Shown: positions 9,747 through 19,683 of the stretch, one piece after another
How the letters are laid out: each line of letters starts with the position of its first letter
How positions within the stretch are numbered: the stretch's first letter is position 1
NCBI RefSeq assembly: GCF_020497125.1
Contig: NC_059094.1
Location: forward strand, 4,071,733 to 4,135,732
Source: Mauremys mutica
Lineage: Eukaryota > Chordata > Testudines > Geoemydidae
DNA: 64,000 nt
Direction of reading: 5' to 3'
Made by a program: the position numbers and the translations under genes
Notes under the pieces: generated by a model
What the model saw: only the letters and a program-made list of their open reading frames with translations
Told to the model about the DNA's origin: nothing
The model's database searches: none

Positions 9747-11184
9747 TGTGACATTCCCCCAGGGTACAGTCTGGACTGATGGACAGCTGTGTCCCCTCGA
9801 TTCTCCAGCGTGGGCTGCCTTTTACCTGGCTTCACTGTGAGAGCCACCACTCCTAGTCCGCCTGCACCCAGCCTCCAGCATGTGAATCACTCCCAGCTAT
9901 TCTGAGTGCTATGGCCAGCCACCCATGAATTACACTGCAGGGTGACATCAGCAAACTCCCAGGCCCAGACTTTCCCCCAGAAATGTGCCAATGCACCACA
10001 TAAAAAATCCATCATTTCATCAATAGAAAATGAGATGCACAAATCTTGTTATCCCAAATAGAGTTTCCCAAACACTTCAGTCCAAACACACACTGGTTTA
10101 GATAAAACTAGTTTATTAACTACAGACAGACAGATTTTAGGTGATTAAAAGTAATGAGGTGTAAGAGTCAGAATTGGTTACGAGAAAATAGACGGTAAAC
10201 CGCAATCAATAGCTAACAAGCTAAATGAATTCAAAGCAAAAGTTTCTCTCACCACATGCTCTCGTAGTCTTACTGGCTGGAATCCTTTCAGCCAAGACCC
10301 TTCCCCCAGTTCAAGGTTAATTTCCTTGTCCTTCAATTACTGTTGATGCTGTGAGCAGAGAGAAAGGGAGGAGTATTTTGGGGTATCTGATCTCCTTTCT
10401 TTGAAAGTCATCTCCAGCTGAAACAACGAGGCGTCCTTGTGGCACTTTAGAGACTAACACATTTATTGGGCATAAGCTTTTGTGGGCTAAAACCCACCTC
10501 ATCAGATACATGGAGTGGAACATACAGTAGGGAGGTATGAATACACAGCATATGAAAAGATGGGAGTTGCCTTACCAAGACGGAAGGAGGGAAGGAGGGA
10601 AGGCAACTCCCATCTTTTCATATGCTCTGTATTTATACTTTCCTACTGTGTGTTCCACTCTCTGCATCTGATGAAGTGGGCTGTAGCCCACAAAAGCTTA
10701 TGCCCAAATAGATTTTTTAGTCTCTAAGGTGCCACAAGGACTCCTCGTTGTTTTTGCTGATTCAGACTAACACGGCTACCACTTTGAAACCTATCTCCAG
10801 CTGAGGTTCAGAAGACAAAAGGTCTGGGGGTATGGGAACCTCCTGCTGTCTCTTTGCCAAAATGTAGATTTCTCACTCACACCCTTTTTCCTGCCATAGA
10901 ATGGCTGCTTAATTGGCAATAGTCCATTTGATTTTGTTGACACCTGGCTGAGGTGTCACTTTGCCTTTTGTCTTTGAGGAACTGACTTGTGCCTGCTTTT
11001 CTGAACTTGGAACATGTCTCAGTAATGTAATACAGTAGGATCTTATACATTACATACAATGTTGCCACACATATTTTACCAGGACAATAATGATCAGCAA
11101 ATGATGAGTTTTCAGAGGCATACTTTGTACAAAATCCATTCTAGTTTTGTAAAAAGGGTGAACATAGGGATACAGACTGTCACA
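9747..11184 (-). mobile_element. LTR-like repeat, minus orientation, copy 1
   Basis: Begins TGTGACATTCCCC and ends GACTGTCACA, the TG...CA shape of an LTR. A minus-strand AATAAA sits mid-element (TTTATTAACTAC near 10111). The flanks GCATG (9742-9746) and GCGTG (11185-11189) may be a decayed 5-bp duplication. Without the inserted fold-back repeat the element is about 1.05 kb. It resembles the repeat split by Harbinger at 26418-32338 (shared CTTGTTATCCCA and TTTATTAACTAC blocks). I infer a solo LTR of an endogenous retrovirus or Gypsy family; no internal coding region is present. Confidence 0.55.
10422..10792 (-). mobile_element. Fold-back SINE-like repeat, copy B
   Basis: It is flanked by a 12-bp duplication ATCTCCAGCTGA at 10410-10421 and 10793-10804. 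The two arms (about 10424-10573 and 10600-10752) are inverted copies of the same repeat. The inner 27 bp are perfectly paired (10547-10573 with 10600-10626) around a 26-nt loop whose end is a purine-rich GGAAGGAGG run. The antisense head (GGTAGCCGTGTTAGTCTG on the minus strand) is at the right end. It is nested in the LTR-like repeat. Confidence 0.85.
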
Positions 11185-11331
11185 GCGTGATATGGTATTT
11201 AAATAAACCATGATTAATACTCCTGTTGGGAAACAGTCTCATAGTAACTGATGTGCTGCGGAATCTTCTGCATTGGCACAGAAGCTGTTGAGCCCCAGAA
11301 CATGCCAGGTGCTCCTTTAGGAGTTGCTTCG

Positions 11332-11513
11332 TGGGAGGGACAACTCAGTGGTTTGAGCATTGACCTGCGAAACTCAGAGCTGTGAGCTCAGTCCTGGAGG
11401 GGGCCATTTAGAGATCAGGGGCAAAAATCTGTCTGGGGATTGGGCCTGCTTTGAGAAGGGGGTGGGATTGGATGACCTCCTGAGGTCACTCCCAACCCCG
11501 GGATTCTATGATT
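11332..11513 (+). mobile_element. tRNA-Lys-type SINE with CR1 tail
   Basis: The head carries an A box (ACAACTCAGTGGTTTGAGC) and a degenerate B box (GAGCTCAGTCC). The tail (GATGACCTCCTGAGGTC ... GGATTCTATGATT) is the CR1 3' end. This matches the tortoise Pol III/Cry I SINE family, which is thought to use CR1 enzymes through the shared tail. Confidence 0.88.
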
Positions 11514-12640
11514 CGGTGCCAATGACGCAATGGGCTGAGCTCCCAGAGGCTTGTGGGAAGGTACATTGCTGGGGGAGGCTCACTTTCATTCCCAGAATTG
11601 TCTTTAAAGGGCCATCCCCAGTTACTTGACCCCTCCCATTAGATAGTGCTGACTCCTTGCCCTTTCCACCAGACACTGCTCCCCAAGCCTTTCCACCAGA
11701 CACTGCTCTGCTCCCTGACCCCTCTCACTGGGCTCAGCAGGGTTCCGTATGGGTCCTAGGCAGTGTGTGAGCTCACAGCAAGCACCACACAAGGGCCCCT
11801 TGCCCTGCACCAGGGCTGTGCAGACTTGCACCAGGAGGGAGGGACTGTGTCCCGGGAAGCGCCGACCCTTCCCAGCTGTGCAGTACGCTCCTCGCACAAT
11901 GCCTGGCTGGCTCCAGGGGCCTGTGTACAGGTGGGGTCATGGGCCAACCTCCCCCCTCCCTCCCCTCTGCTCTGGGGCGCATTGCGACCCTGCGGGTGCA
12001 CCAAAGGAGCAGCCCCAGCCCTCCCTGGAGTGCAGGAACTCAGGCTGCTGCTGGAGCCCGCCTGTTGCCCCACACAGCCACTCCAGGGCCAGCCCAGTGT
12101 GTTCAGTGTCGATTGGGGCTAAAGCCTGTCCGCAGATAAATCCAGGCCCTGCCCCGGCTGCAGCTGGCATAGCCCAGGAGAATCTGTGGGCAGAATGTGA
12201 CCCTCAGAATGTGCCGAGGTCATTGGCAACAGGATCTAGGGCCTGGCACCTGCCACAGCTGGTTCGGTTACGATGGCTTCCTCTGGGGGCCTGTGTGACA
12301 AAAGCAGGGTGGCGCCTCACCCCCCTCCTGGGCACATGTCTCCACAGCACCAACACGTGCCCTTGCCAAAGGGCCAAGGACTGGCGGGGCATGGGGGAGG
12401 GGTTACCCCAGGTCAGAGGGTGATGTGTGAGGGAAGATCGTAGTGTGCAGGGCCAGGCCGTGTCCCTTGCGTGGGAGCAGTCTCCAGGCCCTGAGTCTTC
12501 CCTGGTGGGGTCATTTACACCTGGGCAAAAGGAACTTGCAACCCCCTCCCCTGGAATTCCCACCATTTACACGAACTCTGCCCAAGATGTTGACACAAGG
12601 TGCAAGCAAGGGAACCAGGCTGCAGGGTGCCAAGCAGAGG
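11514..12640. other. GC-rich sequence, no recognised gene
   Basis: G+C-rich DNA with frames up to 224 codons (11749-12423, plus strand), overlapped by comparable frames on the other strand. High GC alone explains the lack of stops. No domain or repeat was recognised. Confidence 0.45.
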
Positions 12641-12950
12641 GTTAGGCCCACAGGGGGATGCAGGGTGCCAGGCTGGGGCCAAGCCCACAGGAGCCTGGCA
12701 GGGAGCCAATCGGGGGAGGGGGGGTCAGACCCACAGGGAACAGGCAGGGTAGGCAGGCTGTGGGTCAAGCCCACAGGAGCCTGGCAGGGTGCCAGTCGGG
12801 GGAGGGGGGGTCAGACCCACAGGGAACAGGCAGGCTGTGGGTCAAGCCCACAGGAACCTGGCAGGGAGCCAATCGGGGGAGGGGGGGTCAGACCCACAGG
12901 GAACAGGCAGGCTGTGGGTCAAGCCCACAGGGGCCTGGCAGGTTGGGGCT
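12640..12950. repeat. 77-bp minisatellite
   Basis: The word GAGCCTGGCAGGG (or a close variant) recurs at 12691, 12777, 12854 and 12931, giving periods of 86, 77 and 77 bp. The first unit carries an extra GTAGGCAGG-type block. Units include CGGGGGAGGGGGGTCAGAC and GGGTCAAGCCCACAGG. The multi-frame open readings here come from the repeat. Confidence 0.85.
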
Positions 12951-13583
12951 CAGACGCTCAGTCTGGCCCGTTTTCAGAAGCACCCCCACTTCGCCCATTG
13001 ACGCTGTGGGAGAATGGGGCAGGGATGTTCTTTGCAGAGCTGGCAGGTAAATAGCGGTGGGGGGGGGGTGTCCATGGACTCTTCTGAGTTTTCACTGAAC
13101 TATTGAAGAACAGCTTCCAGCTTGGCCTGGCACCACAGTGCCTCATGGGAGGTGGAGTTTGGATTTCTGCATTTTGAACTTGTGGGCTGGGCAATGTGGC
13201 TGTTTGTAAGCGCACAACAAGATTGATTGGGCCCAGGAACCCAGTGCCTTGTTCCAGAGTGTCATCTACTGGCACCTTATCTACAAGCTATTTACACAGA
13301 GCCAGGCCGAGCGTGCCTGGAACAGGTCATGGGGTGCAAAGGTGACTTTGATCCACCTTCTTCCTTGCTACGCCCCAGCATCTGGGCCAGGGAGCATAGG
13401 GCATGAGCCACTGCAGCCTCGCTAGCAGCCCAGGGTTTCCCCAAGGCAGGGGAAGGTTACAGAGGCTGCTCGCTGGCTGCTCCACACCAGCAGGTGATGA
13501 GCTGTGCTCTCCTCTCCTGGGGAACTGAGCCTTTGTGCCACAGGGCACCAGCTCACACTGTTACCTCATAGGAAGCAGCTTGT
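12951..13583. other. No recognised gene
   Basis: Left flank of the Gypsy insertion. Only short unsupported frames are present. Confidence 0.4.
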
Positions 13584-13588
13584 ACATA

Positions 13589-14373
13589 TGTCATAAGTAG
13601 TTAGTTAAGGGTTAAGGTCTACCTGTAAAGGGTTAACACAGACCTGGTGAAACACCTGACCAAAGGACCAATCAGGGAAGAGAATTTGAAAATCCCAGAG
13701 AGCGGGAACTTGGGTCTCTGTGTTCTTTGTTCTGAGTTCTTAGCCGTCTGGACCTACACCAGACCAGACGCTTAACCAAGTCTGCTCATCTTTCTGAACT
13801 AATTTCTTCTATTCAAGCTAGTGAGTATTAGAAGAACTGGGAAATTGCATATAAGAATCCTGTGTCTGCAATTCTGTGTGTTTGCATTGATTATTCGTAA
13901 TTTTGCCTGTATTGTTTGTACTGAGGAAAAGGGAGAAATTTCTCCAGGGATTAATAAGATTAGACCCTATGAATGTCTATCTTGGATTCATAGAGATTGT
14001 GTATTTTTTTCTCTTCTTCCTTTTATTCTTTTAATAAACTCTTTTAAGTTCAGGACTTGGTTAAGTTCCTTACCTGTGGATTCAGGGGAAGGAAGCTAGG
14101 CACCACTCTGTGGAGACAAGGATTGTCTCCAAGCAGAGAGAGAGCAGGAGAGGGAGGGGGGAAGTGGGCTGCTTCCCTGTGTGTAGAGATTCAAGGGGTT
14201 TGAATCTGGGTTCCCCAGGGGAAGCTTGGGGGACAGGCAGTGCGTCAGACACGTTAACCTGACTGGTGGCAGCGCAAAGGAGACCTACCCTAAGGGTTAG
14301 GGTGGGGGAAGAATACATGCGGGTCCCCATCTTTGAACCCACAAGCTCAAAGTGGGGGTGAGATCCCAGGACA
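13589..14373 (+). repeat. Gypsy 5' LTR
   Basis: Runs TGTCATAAG ... CCCAGGACA. A TATA-like TATAAG lies at 13850-13855 and a poly(A) signal AATAAA at 14033-14038. It drives transcription of the element. The downstream copy is offset by 6,095 bp and looks identical. Confidence 0.95.
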
Positions 14374-14391
14374 TGGTGGCAGCGGAGTTTC
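14374..14391 (+). promoter_or_regulatory. Primer-binding-type site
   Basis: TGGTGGCAGCGGAGTTTC directly follows the LTR and starts with TGG, complementary to a tRNA CCA end. I could not assign the tRNA. A 670-base untranslated leader follows, up to the gag start at 15062. Confidence 0.65.
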
Positions 14392-15061
14392 GAATCCATT
14401 GTTAGAAGGAGTTTTTTTTCAGCTGGGCTACGCTGAAGGAAGCTATTCTCTTCTTCTAGAGCAGGAAAGCAATCTGAGAGAAGAGGTAGTTTACTAGTCT
14501 TCTGTTTCTAAGTGGTATTGTTAGAAGCAGTTTCAGCAGTTTGGCTGGAGGGAATTAAGTTTCCAGCAGGCTTTGTTGAAAGCAGTTTCTTTCGGGTGGC
14601 ATAGAAAAGCACCTTGGAGGAAAAGAAAGTGTGTGCATTCCTTGGGTGGGGGGAAGTGCCCTCACAGGTTTGCTGGGCAGATAGGATTCTCAAGCCAGAG
14701 GTTTTTAGCTCTGGTTGCAAGGAGGTGTGTCCCTCCTTTGTGTGATCAGGATTCCTTGGGTGGGGGGAGTGCTCCTCCGAGCTCATCCCGTCCAACAGGG
14801 AAAACAGGTTTGGCGAGGAGAGAGAGCTCCTGAAGCCATTTTTTTTTCCTGTGACTTTTGAAATGCAGAAGCCAGGAAGCCGAGATTTTCACTAGTCTTT
14901 TCTCACAGAGAGACAGAGAGTTTTTTAGATTTTCCCTGTTGCTCAGTACAGAACAATAGAGAGTTGCAACACACAATTTGCTATACACAGAATTAATTAC
15001 CCTTTCTCTACTCAAGTTATCATAAACAGGGAGGGGGTGTCCAGCACCCCAAGGCACAGAT

Positions 15062-18000
15062 ATGACGGAAACAAGTGACCAACTAGAGCTTGCTCGATTG
15101 CAAATAAAAATCCTGGAAGCCAAAGAGAGAGAACACCAGATGGCCATGGCAGCCATGGAGGCAGACCAGAAAGCCAGAGAGGCAGACCACATCAGACAAA
15201 TGGAATTAAGAGAGAAAGATCTGGAAATCCAGAGGCAGGCTCTGGAAGTAGAACAGGCTAAGCAGCATAATCCACCACCCCATCCACCTAGTGATCACAC
15301 TTTTCGGAAAAAATTTCCCGCCTACAAGGCAGGGGATGATGTTGAGGCCTTTTTAGAAAACTTTGAGAGGGCCTGTATTGGATACCATCTTCCTAAAGAC
15401 CAATACATGATGGAGCTGAGGTCACAGCTCAGCGGACAATTATCCCTTGTGGCAGCTGAAATGCCTAAAGACCAGATGGACGACTTTCCACTGTTCCTAA
15501 CCAAGGCCAGACTCAGAATGGGCATCACCCCTGATCACGCCCGTCAGCGTTTCAGAGCCCAGAAATGGAAACCAGAGATGTCATTTCCAGAGCACGCTGC
15601 TTACCTGGAAAGACACTATTTCTCCTGGATATCAGGATCCAAGGTTGAGGAGCTAGACGACCTACACCTCCTGATATTGATGGAGCAGTTCCTAGATGGT
15701 GTTCCTGAGAACATTAGACGCTACATCCAAGATGGTAAACCTAAAACTCTCACTGAGGCAGGAGAGATTGGAGCCAGATGGATGGCATCGGTAGACAACA
15801 CGAAAGCTACTGCCAAAGGGAGCGATTCACACAAGGTACCCACCGAGACTAAACCTTACCATCGAGGGCCAATCAAGCCCACACCTACAACCCAAACACA
15901 GTCACACCCTACCTCTTCTTCTACCTCACCAGTTTCCAGTAAACCAACACAACCCCGTGACCCATCAAGTGGGCGATGTTTTGGATGCAATGAACTGGGG
16001 CATATCAGAGCCAAATGCCCAAAGAACCTGAACCGGGTCCAACTCCTTGCACCTGCACACCAAGGAAACCCGGAAGTAGATATCTCTCAAATACCCATAT
16101 GCTTTAGGGAAACTTTGAGAGTGGACGGAAAGGAAGTTATCGCATGGAGAGACACTGCAGCACATGTGTCAGCTATCCACCGAACCTTCGTGGACCCCAA
16201 ATTCATCAACCCGAAAACCAAAGTGACAGTTCGCCCCTTCATGTCAAAACCTGTAACATTACCTACAGTGCGTTTACCTGTCCAGTACAAGGGCTGGTCA
16301 GGGACGTGGACTTTTGCTGTCTATGACAATTATTCTGTCCCCATGATACTGGGCAACCACTTGGCCCATCACGTTGAGCCGCCAGAAACAGAGGGAGTGG
16401 TTACACGCAGCCAAGCCAGACGAGCTGCTGCACCCATACCTGTTCCTGAGCCATCCACCAAGACCCCGTCTGTGTTACCAGAGACCCAGACAGAGGTGGT
16501 GGAACCGGATCCCATGCCAACACCTACAGCAGCCATACTACATCCAGTCCCAGAACCGGAACTGGAAGAGCAACCAGCGCCAGCACCAGCGCCAGCGATT
16601 ACAACTCCACCGCCAGAGGGCGACAACGGGCCTGGACTGGAAAAACCAGCACACAAGCCTACCCTAGAGGCTCAGCCGGAGCCTGAAATAACACCTCGTG
16701 GACCAGCGGAGAGCGGTTCACAGTCAACAGAAACAATCTCATCACCTACATCACTTCCAGAGGAACTGGTGTCTCCCGCCTCAAGGGAACAGCTCCAGAC
16801 AGAGCAGGAAGCTGATGACAGCCTCAAGAAAGCATGGGCGGCGGCACGCAGCAACCCACCGCCTCTCAGCTCCACTAACCGATCCCGGTTCGTTGTGGAC
16901 CAAGGACTTTTATACAAGGAAAGTCTTTCTGGTGGACACCAGGAGGGCTGGCATCCTCAAAAACGGTTGCTAGTTCCGACGAAGTACCGGGAAAAGCTCT
17001 TAAGCTTAGCCCATGATCATCCCAGTGGCCATGCTGGGGTGAACCGAAGCAAAGACAGGTTGGGAAGGTCCTTCGACTGGGAGGGGATGGGCAAGGACGT
17101 TGCCAAGTATGTCCGGTCTTGTGAGGTATGCCAAAAGGTAGGAAAACCTCAAGACCAGGTCAAGGCTCCTCTCCAGCCACTTCCCATAATTGAGGTCCCA
17201 TTTCAGCGAGTAGCTGTGGATATTATGGGTCCTTTCCCAAAAAAGACCCCCAGAGGAAAGCAGTACATACTGACTTTTGTGGACTTTGCTACCAGATGGC
17301 CGGAAGCAGTAGCTCTAGGCAACACCAGGGCTCAAACTCTGTGCCAGGCCTTAACTGACATTTTTACCAGGGTGGGTTGGCCCTTTGAGATTCTAACAGA
17401 TTCGGAAACAAATTTCCTATCAGGGACCATGAAAGACCTGTGGGAAACTCATGGGGTGCATCATTTGGTTGCCACCCCGTACCACCACCAAACTAATGGC
17501 CTAGTGGAAAGGTTTAATGGAACATTGGGGGCCATGATCCGCAAATTCGTCAATGAACACTCCAATAATTGGGATCTAGTGTTACAACAGTTGCTGTTTG
17601 CCTACAGGGCTGTTCCACATCCCAGTTTAGGATTCTCACCATTCGAGCTGGTATATGGCCATGAGGTTAAGGGGCCATTACAGCTGGTAAAGCAGCAATG
17701 GGAGGGGTTTACACCTCCTCCAGGGACTAACATTCTGGACTTTGTAAGCAACCTTCAAAACACCCTCCGAGACTCTTGGGCCCTTGCTCGAGAGAACTTA
17801 AGAGATGCTCAAGCGGAGCAAAAGGTCTGGTATGACCGACATGCCAAGGAGCGGTCCTTCAAGGTAGGAGACCAGGTCATGGTCTTGAAGGCGCAACAGG
17901 CCCATAAGATGGAAGCGTCCTGGGAAGGACCATACATGGTCCAGGAGCGCCTGGGAGCTGTTAACTACCTCATAACATTCCCTGATTCCTCTTTAAAGCC

Positions 18001-18469
18001 TAAAGTGTTTCATGTTAACTCTCTAAAGCCCTTTTATCCCAGAGAATTACAGGTCTGTCACTTTACAGTTCAGGAAGGAGATGACACCGAGTGGCCTGAA
18101 GGTGTCTACTACGAAGGTAAAAGAAATGGTGGTGTGGAAGAGGTGACCCTCACCACAACCCTGCAACGTCTGCAGCGTCAACAGATCAAGGAGCTGTGCA
18201 CTCACTTCGCGCCCTTGTTCTCAGCCAACCCAGGACGGACAGAGCAAACCTGCCACTCCATTGACACAGGTAATGCTCACCGATTAGGACCCCACCCTAC
18301 AGGGTGTCACCTCATGCCAAAGTTGCTATTAAACAGGAGATTGACAACATGTTGGAGATGGGTATCATCCGCCCTTCTACCAGTGCATGGGCATCTCCAG
18401 TGGTTCTGGTTCCCAAACCAGATGGGGAAATACGCTTTTGTGTGGACTACCGTAAGCTCAATGCTGTAA
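15062..18469 (+). CDS. Gag-protease-integrase of Gmr1-like Gypsy
   Basis: A single 1,135-codon frame starting at the first ATG after the leader. It begins with a charged coiled coil (residues about 8-70). A SCAN-related Gag capsid region follows (about 80-240: FPAYKAGDDVEAFLENFERA, MEQFLDGVPENIRRYIQDG). Then come a CCHC knuckle CFGCNELGHIRAKC (about 306-319), a DTA protease motif (about 363) and a long proline-rich linker. The integrase has an HHCC zinc part (about 650-690), catalytic D720, D780 and E816 (35 residues between the last two), and a C-terminal GPY/F-type module (WEGPYMVQERLGAVNYLI). The reading past about residue 1073 is out of frame with the family because one base is missing near 18280. 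The true product is expected to continue into reverse transcriptase. Confidence 0.93.
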   Translation: MTETSDQLELARLQIKILEAKEREHQMAMAAMEADQKAREADHIRQMELREKDLEIQRQALEVEQAKQHNPPPHPPSDHTFRKKFPAYKAGDDVEAFLENFERACIGYHLPKDQYMMELRSQLSGQLSLVAAEMPKDQMDDFPLFLTKARLRMGITPDHARQRFRAQKWKPEMSFPEHAAYLERHYFSWISGSKVEELDDLHLLILMEQFLDGVPENIRRYIQDGKPKTLTEAGEIGARWMASVDNTKATAKGSDSHKVPTETKPYHRGPIKPTPTTQTQSHPTSSSTSPVSSKPTQPRDPSSGRCFGCNELGHIRAKCPKNLNRVQLLAPAHQGNPEVDISQIPICFRETLRVDGKEVIAWRDTAAHVSAIHRTFVDPKFINPKTKVTVRPFMSKPVTLPTVRLPVQYKGWSGTWTFAVYDNYSVPMILGNHLAHHVEPPETEGVVTRSQARRAAAPIPVPEPSTKTPSVLPETQTEVVEPDPMPTPTAAILHPVPEPELEEQPAPAPAPAITTPPPEGDNGPGLEKPAHKPTLEAQPEPEITPRGPAESGSQSTETISSPTSLPEELVSPASREQLQTEQEADDSLKKAWAAARSNPPPLSSTNRSRFVVDQGLLYKESLSGGHQEGWHPQKRLLVPTKYREKLLSLAHDHPSGHAGVNRSKDRLGRSFDWEGMGKDVAKYVRSCEVCQKVGKPQDQVKAPLQPLPIIEVPFQRVAVDIMGPFPKKTPRGKQYILTFVDFATRWPEAVALGNTRAQTLCQALTDIFTRVGWPFEILTDSETNFLSGTMKDLWETHGVHHLVATPYHHQTNGLVERFNGTLGAMIRKFVNEHSNNWDLVLQQLLFAYRAVPHPSLGFSPFELVYGHEVKGPLQLVKQQWEGFTPPPGTNILDFVSNLQNTLRDSWALARENLRDAQAEQKVWYDRHAKERSFKVGDQVMVLKAQQAHKMEASWEGPYMVQERLGAVNYLITFPDSSLKPKVFHVNSLKPFYPRELQVCHFTVQEGDDTEWPEGVYYEGKRNGGVEEVTLTTTLQRLQRQQIKELCTHFAPLFSANPGRTEQTCHSIDTGNAHRLGPHPTGCHLMPKLLLNRRLTTCWRWVSSALLPVHGHLQWFWFPNQMGKYAFVWTTVSSML

Positions 18470-19556
18470 CTCGTCCAGACAACTATCCAATGCCACGCAC
18501 TGATGAGCTATTGGAAAAGTTGGGACGTGCCCAGTTCATCTCTACCATTGATTTAACCAAGGGATACTGGCAGGTACCACTAGATGAACCCGCCAGGGAA
18601 AAATCTGCCTTCATCACCCATGCAGGGGTGTATGAGTTTACTGTGCTTCCATTCGGACTGCGGAATGCACCTGCCACCTTCCAAAGGCTGGTGGATGGTC
18701 TACTAGCAGGATTGGAAGACTGTGCAGTTGCATACCTCGATGATGTGGCCATTTTCTCTGATTCATGGCCTGAACACCTAGAACATTTAAAAATGGTTTT
18801 TGAGCGCATCAGGCAGGCAGGACTAACTGTTAAGGCCAAAAAGTGTCAAATAGGCCAAAACAGAGTGACTTACCTAGGACACCAGGTGGGTCAAGGAACC
18901 ATCAACCCCCTACAGGCCAAGGTGGAGGCTATCCAACAGTGGCCTGTCCCAAGGTCAAAGAAACAGGTCCAATCCTTCTTAGGTTTGGCCGGATATTACA
19001 GGCGATTTGTACCACACTACAGCCAAATCGCTGCTCCACTAACTGATCTGACCAGGAAAACCCAGCCAAATGCAGTTAAGTGGACTGATGAGTGTCAGGA
19101 AGCCTTTATCCAGCTTAAGGCGATGCTCATGTCTGACCCTGTATTAAGGGCCCCGGACTTTGACAAACCCTTCCTAGTTACCACCGATGCATCTGAACGT
19201 GGGGTAGGAGCGGTACTAATGCAGGAAGGACCGGATCACAACTTCCATCCTGTCGTGTTTCTCAGCAAGAAGCTGTCTGAGAGGAAAGCCACTGGTCCGT
19301 CAGTGAAAAAGAGTGTTACGCCATTGTGTATGCCTTGGACAAGCTACGCCCATACCTTTGGGGACGGCAGTTCCAGCTACAAACCGATCATGCTGCACTA
19401 AAGTGGCTTCATACTAACAAGGGAAACAACAAAAAACTTATCAGATGGAGTTTAGCTCTCCAAGACTTTGATTTTGAAATTCAACACATTTCAGGAGCTT
19501 CCAACAAAGTTGCTGATGCACTCTCTCGTGACAGTTTCCCAGAATCTAGTGGCTAA
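18304..19556 (+). pseudogene. Reverse transcriptase-RNase H of Gypsy, frame-shifted
   Basis: Continuation of pol, in the -1 frame relative to the upstream part. RT landmarks are PVVLVPKPDGEIRFCVDYRK, IDLTKGYWQVPL, LPFGLRNAPATFQRLVDG and the catalytic YLDD (residues 144-147 counted from 18304). RNase H starts with VTTDASERGVGAVL (Asp 295). A second single-base loss near 19288 moves the rest of RNase H (DKLRPYLWGRQFQLQTDHAAL, KVADALSR) into another frame that ends at 19556. Both breaks are single-base and the rest is undecayed, so sequencing error or very recent mutation are both possible. Confidence 0.9.
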
Positions 19557-19671
19557 AAAGTGTTCTTTACATGTTATATGCTTAGTAGTATATGTAATAG
19601 TGCATGTGGTTATTACTCTGTTGGTTTTGCAGTTTAGGAGGAAATCGCCGCCAGTGGATCCCACTGTGACG

Positions 19672-19683
19672 ATTTGGGGGGCG
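19672..19683 (+). promoter_or_regulatory. Polypurine tract
   Basis: ATTTGGGGGGCG abuts the 3' LTR and is the expected plus-strand primer. The 115 bases between the RNase H stop and this tract hold no recognisable gene. Confidence 0.7.

Noticed and set aside
11749..12423. 224-codon plus-strand frame
   Set aside because: GC-rich DNA with equally long frames on the opposite strand; no recognisable protein feature.
12443..13054. 203-codon plus-strand frame
   Set aside because: Covers the 77-bp minisatellite and GC-rich flanks; the frame is open because of composition.
16369..16656. Antisense frames across Gypsy gag-pol
   Set aside because: Shadows of the real coding strand in the proline-rich linker.
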